Assembly (NCBI GenBank): GCA_018985225.1
Contig: JADGIF010000355.1
Location: 1 to 10,221, forward strand
Length of the DNA: 10,221 nucleotides
Direction of reading: 5' to 3'
Source: Amoeboradix gromovi
Lineage: Eukaryota; Sanchytriomycota; Sanchytriomycetes; Sanchytriales; Sanchytriaceae
This document shows, piece by piece, positions 6,114 to 10,221 of the stretch. How positions within the stretch are numbered: position 1 is the stretch's first letter; every line of letters starts with the position of its first letter. The position numbers and the translations under genes were made by a program. The notes below the pieces were generated by a model, which was not told the origin of the DNA, searched no databases, and saw only the letters and a program-made list of their open reading frames with translations.

Positions 6114-6734
6114 CTATTTAAGTCCAGCCATTTGGCCTGCAGCGCTTGTTTGTAGCAAGCCAACAATTAATCCAAACAATCCAATAACGCTTCCGAATAT
6201 TTCAACAACCAGCACCTTGACAAACAACTGAGAGTTATGAGCATCCGCCAGTGCAGTGGCACTTCCGCTAATGCCTATTGTTATACCACATAACAGGTTA
6301 CAAATACCAACTGTTAAACCACTCCAAAACAGAGCATAACCAGTGAAATAATCATCATCACCATATGAGGAGACTGCAGCTAGCTTACCACTAAATACTA
6401 TAGCTATGATAATTCCATAAATGGCTACGGCTTCACAAAAAATGATAGATATTAAATTCTTAGTTTTTATGCGAGGAACCCTAACTCCAGCTCCCAATAT
6501 TGAGGCACCGACTATATAGATACCAAGTGCAGCACCTACGACGCTTAGTCCAATGCTAAAACCGATTCCCAAACTAGCAAACGCAAAAGGCGAGATTCCA
6601 TCTTTCCCGTATAAAAATCTTCCTGGTGAAAAATCCTCTCCATGGTTAGTAAACAACATATTGAGTCCAATTATTATGCTCACAATTATAATTGCATAGA
6701 TATAATAGTAATAAGAACTGTAGCCGTATCCCAT
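6114..6734 (-). CDS. VMA16: V-type H+-ATPase proteolipid subunit c''
   Basis: This is a proton-carrying subunit of the V0 rotor in vacuolar/endosomal membranes. It has 206 residues, near the 213 or so of yeast Vma16. Five hydrophobic segments are visible: about 10-28, 48-80, 92-116, 131-158 and 170-196. The extra N-terminal helix, preceded by an unusual Tyr/Gly run ([11 protein letters not shown]), separates c'' from the four-helix subunit c. The essential acidic residue of the third segment is E101, in [12 protein letters not shown] second Glu, E178 in [18 protein letters not shown], lies in the last segment. Gly-rich faces ([26 protein letters not shown]) are typical of proteolipid packing. 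No intron is needed. It is divergent from the LEA-2-like membrane protein and 184 bp upstream of NDUFS8. Confidence 0.93.
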   Translation of the reverse strand: MGYGYSSYYYYIYAIIIVSIIIGLNMLFTNHGEDFSPGRFLYGKDGISPFAFASLGIGFSIGLSVVGAALGIYIVGASILGAGVRVPRIKTKNLISIIFCEAVAIYGIIIAIVFSGKLAAVSSYGDDDYFTGYALFWSGLTVGICNLLCGITIGISGSATALADAHNSQLFVKVLVVEIFGSVIGLFGLIVGLLQTSAAGQMAGLK

Positions 6735-6916
6735 TTAAGAAGTTTGTAGTAACAAGGAGGACGAGAAAAAGAAACTGTTAACAATGGCTTCGTTAAAAGT
6801 CTTGCATGTGCCATATGATTTGCGAATGCTTTTTGATATTTCCGTTTACTTGGACAGGCAGTCTGATTGGATGAAATCGCTAGGCAATCTATTTATTATC
6901 ATGACTGGAATTCTTC
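6735..6916. promoter_or_regulatory. Divergent promoter of V-ATPase c'' and the LEA-2-like protein, with upstream ORF
   Basis: At most 182 bp separate the two start codons. On plus, an ATG at 6784 opens a 61-codon frame (to 6969) that overlaps the start at 6917 in another frame. Further ATGs lie at 6826, 6871 and 6901 in the same frame. If transcripts begin before 6784 this would act as an inhibitory uORF, or belong to an upstream exon. Otherwise transcription starts later and the spacer is shorter still. Confidence 0.45.
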
Positions 6917-9223
6917 ATGAACAGTCGAAAAAAAGAAATGGAGAAGCAAATCGAAGGTATCAGTCCTAGTAGTTCACAGCGCCACTCTTATGATTCTCAA
7001 CAAGATCAAGATACCGGCGATCTTGTCATCCAATATATGGACTATGACGGTCAAAATCCAGAATCAGACTGCGATACAGAAGATTTAGAGCATGGTGTAA
7101 CGGAAAGATCTATTGATTATCAGCAAGATATTAAGAACTACTTGTCCCCTGATTTTGAACAAGAAGTGACTGAATTAGAAAGTTCAGAGTCAGAAGAGGA
7201 TTTAAGCAAGACTAAATCTAACTCGTTCCCTCAAGCAGATGCAGATGAAGCTACCAAGATATTAGATTATCATGATGGAGACTCTCCTGCCCATGAAATA
7301 CAGTCAGAAACAATAAACTATACAAACTCCGATACTATCGATAATGATAGTGTTGAATATAATATACCTGATGACCATCTACCAGACTCAAGTATCAGAT
7401 TGTCACAGTTTGATGAGTTTGAATTTCTAAACCAAAATATCGATTTATCTCTTGATCGTCCTGGCTTCAAGATTGATTCTAAGACAAATTCAGTCACAGA
7501 TATTGATGCTCCCCTTGACCATACCTATTCTAATACTAATAACACTGCTGATTCACTTGATCGGTATTACACTAGTTCAGTGGAAGACCTTAATGATTCT
7601 GTCGACGATGTTGAAACATCTTTTGATAGATACTACACAAACAATTACAATACAATTAATGCTGAACCAAATTCAGAGGACCTGGTTGCTACTGAGGAGC
7701 ATCTAATTGCTGTTGAAAACGATTCACCCGAGACTGAGAGCAATTTCGAGGAATCTAAAATAAATGCGACAGAATTGGATGAAAAAGTTGCCGAAGAAGT
7801 GGACGACAAAATAGAGTTACGTGAAGTGCCATCCGAAGACTCTCCTCCGTCAAGCTCTGGGTCTTCTTCTGGAAGCGCTGATGATCCAACTACTGAGCTC
7901 AAATCTAGTCCAATTAACCCCCTTAGCCCTATTTCTGAAAACACACTATTTACGCCATCTGATGCTGATCCCGTTCCTAAAATTCCAACTGATATCTCAT
8001 CGGTTTCAAATGATCCTGATGCCACCCTTGACAGATACTACACTAAAAAAGACTCAACAATAATCGCTGCAACATCGGCAGACGAGTTAAAGCCATTAGA
8101 AGCACCAGTTAAGTCCGCTGCACTTGAGAAAGCTGCAGAATCTTCAACGCCAGCCAACTTAACTAGGATGGACTCAATTAACAGCAATAGCAGTATGACT
8201 TTTAAAAGTGATTCACTTGTAAATATTGACTATTTGCTAGAGAATCGAATCAAAAACCAATTTAAACAAGTTCTTCACTCCAGTTCTAATCCAGACATAG
8301 TTCTTGGTAAAAGTAGGATATCTGCTAAATTTGATGACACGTCATCCACAATGAGCAGCAGCTCTGCCCCAGCTATTGAAAGGAATCTTAAAAATATTAC
8401 TAGTCGAAGTGATTCTCAAGCTGTGCCTAAAATAATAGAGCCAATAACTGCTGAGAACAACAGTGCAGCGATATTGGGATCCAAGTCGCTACCGAATCTA
8501 CAGAGATTGAATTCAGAAGGAAATAGAAGGACCCGCTTGTCATCGTACTATATAGGCCATTTAGAAGAGGACGATAAATTCGAGGCTGAGGATGTAGAAA
8601 TACCTAATCATGTTATACAAATAGAACGAAAGAATAGCTTTCGGACTAAAGTGCATCAAAGAAAAGAAGAATTAAACCAAAAGTATTTCAGCTTGATGGA
8701 TGACCTGGAGAACAAACCAGGTAGCAAACGAGTAAGAAATCTCAAGCTTGTAGTGTGTGGATGCTGTAGTCTTCTTTTATTGCTAATATTGGGGTCTATA
8801 TCCATTGCTGTCTTAAATCTCGTTATCGGACCAGCAGTTATTAACGCAGTAGGTCAAGCACCAACAGCAACTATATCTGGATCCACATACTCGTGGGTAT
8901 TAACAGCCACTGTGAAGAACAATGGTGGAGTTCCACTAACCATAAGCCTCAAAGACGCGGTGGTAACTCTAAACCCAAAAGGGAACGGCCCTAAGCCTCG
9001 GTTAAGTAGTACATTTACTAACATGAAAGAAATTGACGCCCATTCTCAGCAGCAAATTAGCTTCACGACCAGCGTGGATGTGACTTCATCCTTGACAGCT
9101 ATTTGTGAAACTCAATTGACATTCGGAGTGTTGAATTTATCATTTCAAAGCACCGGGGTCTTGGTTCTACCAGATTCATTTTCTTCGACGTTCCAATTGT
9201 TGTGCCCAAGTGGTGGAGGATGA
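6917..9223 (+). CDS. Single-pass membrane protein with disordered N-terminus and LEA-2-like lumenal domain (Vac7/Tag1-like layout)
   Basis: This is a 768-residue protein. Residues 1 to about 600 are low-complexity, acidic and Ser/Thr/Asn-rich, so probably disordered and cytosolic. They contain a repeated [LF]DRYYT motif (214-219, 236-241, 371-376), DYDG/DYHDGD acidic motifs, and basophilic kinase-like sites (RLNS about 530-533; RKNSF 571-575). A basic stretch (SKRVRNLK, 603-610) precedes one membrane helix at about 611-637 with CGCC at its start, which suggests N-in topology. The C-terminal 130 residues are beta-rich with VKNNGGVPLTISLKDAVVTL, one NLS glycosylation site at 740, and cysteines at 729 and 763. 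This resembles LEA-2/WHy folds. The same order occurs in yeast Vac7 and Tag1 and human TMEM106B, all vacuolar or lysosomal. Assignment rests on layout, not on clear sequence identity. The neighbouring V-ATPase gene fits a vacuolar role. Confidence 0.7.
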   Translation: MNSRKKEMEKQIEGISPSSSQRHSYDSQQDQDTGDLVIQYMDYDGQNPESDCDTEDLEHGVTERSIDYQQDIKNYLSPDFEQEVTELESSESEEDLSKTKSNSFPQADADEATKILDYHDGDSPAHEIQSETINYTNSDTIDNDSVEYNIPDDHLPDSSIRLSQFDEFEFLNQNIDLSLDRPGFKIDSKTNSVTDIDAPLDHTYSNTNNTADSLDRYYTSSVEDLNDSVDDVETSFDRYYTNNYNTINAEPNSEDLVATEEHLIAVENDSPETESNFEESKINATELDEKVAEEVDDKIELREVPSEDSPPSSSGSSSGSADDPTTELKSSPINPLSPISENTLFTPSDADPVPKIPTDISSVSNDPDATLDRYYTKKDSTIIAATSADELKPLEAPVKSAALEKAAESSTPANLTRMDSINSNSSMTFKSDSLVNIDYLLENRIKNQFKQVLHSSSNPDIVLGKSRISAKFDDTSSTMSSSSAPAIERNLKNITSRSDSQAVPKIIEPITAENNSAAILGSKSLPNLQRLNSEGNRRTRLSSYYIGHLEEDDKFEAEDVEIPNHVIQIERKNSFRTKVHQRKEELNQKYFSLMDDLENKPGSKRVRNLKLVVCGCCSLLLLLILGSISIAVLNLVIGPAVINAVGQAPTATISGSTYSWVLTATVKNNGGVPLTISLKDAVVTLNPKGNGPKPRLSSTFTNMKEIDAHSQQQISFTTSVDVTSSLTAICETQLTFGVLNLSFQSTGVLVLPDSFSSTFQLLCPSGGG
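7556..8044 (+). repeat. Three copies of the [LF]DRYYT peptide motif
   Basis: Coding copies lie at 7556-7573, 7622-7639 and 8027-8044 within the disordered region. Each is preceded by Ser/Thr/Ala and followed by polar residues. The nucleotide sequences differ at synonymous sites (for example CTTGATCGGTATTAC against CTTGACAGATACTAC), so the peptide rather than the DNA is conserved. Confidence 0.8.
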
Positions 9224-9241
9224 GTTTACAATGAAAAAATG

Positions 9242-9247
9242 AATAAA
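9242..9247 (+). terminator. AATAAA poly(A) signal of the LEA-2-like gene
   Basis: AATAAA begins 19 nt after the TGA stop at 9221-9223 and abuts the stop of the convergent zinc-finger gene (9250-9248). Confidence 0.45.
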
Positions 9248-9774
9248 CTAATCGCTCTTGGTAAAAATGTGATCTTTCAGTTTTTCCAATGGTCCTTTCA
9301 TTAATATGAGGCCAGCTACAACGCGCAGTTTTATGATTTTTCCTACAGGATTAAAAAAATATTATTTATTTCCATTTAGCCACCCAGCTCATCAACCACG
9401 CGTCCGTTTAATTGAGCTTCTATATTCACTTTGTTTATAGTATCTATTTCACTTTTTTGGATGCCATCAATCTCTTGCTTTTGAATCCTACCCAGCATAG
9501 TTTGAAAATATTTCGATTGTTGGTCCTCAGTCATGTCTTTAACCGAGTACAAAAATATAGAGCATCTACGTAAATGACCCTTATAGTGATCCGGGCGACC
9601 CTTTACCTTAATCTTCTTGCTGCAGAATAAGCAAGCTGTTTTCTCCTCGTGAACACTTCTTAAATGTCTAGTTAGTGTTCTTTTGGGATTGCTGCCATCA
9701 AATACGCGGTAGCAGATATTGCACTGAGCCGAAGTAGTGGTCTTTTCCGAATTCAATAATTCAGAAATATCCAT
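9248..9774 (-). CDS. C2H2/C2HC zinc-finger protein, probably two exons
   Basis: Exon 1 (9774-9384) begins MDISELLNSEK. It has two metal-binding modules: C18-x2-C21...H37-x4-H42 (CNICYRVF...RHLRSVH) and C48-x2-C51...H63/H67 and C71 (CLFCSKK...HLRRC). A Gln/Ile-rich tail with an imperfect repeat IQKQEID-GIQKSEID follows. Without splicing the protein would stop at 132 residues (TAA 9378-9376). A GT...TAG segment of 41 nt (9383-9343) can be removed in frame, adding exon 2 (9342-9248) that reads GKIIKLRVVAGLILMKGP and ends in FTKSD. That brings the protein to 161 residues and the stop to 24 bp from the convergent gene. Nucleic-acid binding is likely from the fingers; no specific family is recognised. 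The exon-2 model is inference. Confidence 0.65.
9343..9383 (-). other. Candidate 41-nt intron in the zinc-finger gene
   Basis: On the minus strand it begins GTGGCTAAAT, contains a T-rich stretch and TTTAATCC, and ends CTGTAG. Its removal skips the exon-1 TAA and opens a 31-codon continuation. The branch site is not a clear CTAAC. Confidence 0.45.
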
Positions 9775-10161
9775 TTTTGGCCTAGTAGATGCTCGGCTTG
9801 CTCAATTATACTTTACTCATCCTATACAAAGAGCATTCCTATTATTAAATAATCTAAGCGACCATTATTGAGGTTGAATAGTCTCCTAAAAAATATCGAT
9901 GCAATCAAATCTTAAGAAACTGGTCCATGGTTCGATTGCATGCGGGTTTTGGGCAAATTGAATCTAATTACTAAAAGCTGCAGAAGCCTGGAATTTCTCT
10001 TAATTGTGCTTTTAAGTCAAAGTGAACATTCTTTTAAGATTCTGATATTTGGCAAGAATTTGAAAATATCGAAAATTATGAGCTTATTCAAGAATCAATG
10101 TCATTTTTGTGTTCTTTTTAGAACATTAAAACCTTAAACAAAACTCAATCCTTGAGAAAAA
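9775..10161. other. Intergenic stretch, no convincing gene
   Basis: These 387 bp lie upstream of the zinc-finger gene (minus) and of the possible gene at 10162 (plus), so they probably hold both promoters. An ATG at 9940 opens 65 codons, but the product is Leu/Ile/Lys-rich with no family features. An 8-bp inverted repeat ATGCAATC/GATTGCAT lies at 9899-9906 and 9934-9941. Confidence 0.4.
9899..9941. repeat. 8-bp inverted repeat with 27-nt spacer
   Basis: ATGCAATC (9899-9906) and GATTGCAT (9934-9941) are perfect reverse complements. ATGCAAT resembles an octamer-like site, so this could be paired binding sites or a chance repeat. Confidence 0.5.
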
Positions 10162-10221
10162 ATGAATCAAAGAAATAGGGCTAGCTATCGTGGTTTCGAT
10201 CGAATAAATCATTTACTGTGA
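10162..10221 (+). CDS. Possible first exon of the next gene (partial)
   Basis: An ATG in an A-rich context at 10162 opens MNQRNRASYRGFDRINHLL, followed by TGA on the last three bases of the window. If the frame ends there it is only 19 residues. The last four bases (GTGA, 10218-10221) could instead be a 5' splice site, in which case this is an exon continuing past the edge. The product is not recognisable. Confidence 0.25.
   Translation: MNQRNRASYRGFDRINHLL

Noticed and set aside
9239-9440. Plus-strand frames MNKLIALGKN... and MRPATTRSF..., joinable by a 19-nt GT...GAG segment
   Set aside because: It would run antisense over the zinc-finger coding sequence and has no branch site. The minus-strand exon model explains the same region better.
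9925-9945. GGTTCGATTGC as a tRNA T-loop
   Set aside because: The T-stem is imperfect and there is no acceptor, D or anticodon arm at the right spacing on either strand.
10190-10221. Similarity of GATCGAATAAATC at the right end to the 5' stem of U5 snRNA
   Set aside because: The invariant U5 loop sequence (GCCUUUUAC) does not follow, and only a dozen or so bases match; probably chance.

Overview
The window is nuclear DNA from a compact, AT-rich eukaryote, most likely an early-diverging fungus (chytrid, Rozellomycota/Cryptomycota or aphelid grade). The evidence is: eukaryotic-only proteins (ERK-type MAP kinase, V-ATPase proteolipid c'', nuclear-encoded complex I subunit NDUFS8, mitochondrial EF-Ts); a fungal-type mitoribosomal protein mL58/MRPL20; a Sld2-like replication domain; and a 19-nt spliceosomal intron with a perfect fungal TACTAAC branch site. 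Retained complex I argues against lineages that lost it. The species assignment is inference from gene content only.

Layout, left to right: (1) minus strand 1-142, a putative 5' end of a mitochondria-targeted protein running off the left edge; (2) plus 404-1537, a Sld2-like N-terminus fused to a Tubby C-terminal domain; (3) minus 1565-1807, a small unknown protein; (4) plus 2022-2639, mitochondrial EF-Ts; (5) plus 2911-4005, Fus3/Kss1/ERK-like MAP kinase; (6) 4006-4740, a gene-free block carrying several inverted repeats; (7) plus 4741-5058, mL58; (8) minus 5218-5929, NDUFS8, split by the 19-nt intron; (9) minus 6114-6734, V-ATPase c''; (10) plus 6917-9223, a long disordered single-pass membrane protein with a LEA-2-like C-terminus (Vac7/Tag1/TMEM106B-like layout); (11) minus 9248-9774, a zinc-finger protein whose last exon appears to lie behind a 41-nt intron; (12) 9775-10161, no convincing gene; (13) plus 10162 onward, a possible start of the next gene.

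Spacing is tight. Convergent gene ends are 24-27 bp apart at two junctions, the divergent pair 9/10 shares at most 182 bp, and AATAAA poly(A) signals overlap or directly follow several stop codons. Three or four genes serve mitochondria (EF-Ts, mL58, NDUFS8, possibly the left-edge gene). Two neighbours, sharing a divergent promoter, point to the vacuole/endolysosome (V-ATPase c'' and the Vac7/Tag1-like protein). Some apparent start codons upstream of the MAP kinase and mL58 frames are GTG/TTG. I therefore used the first in-frame ATG, which also gives family-typical lengths.
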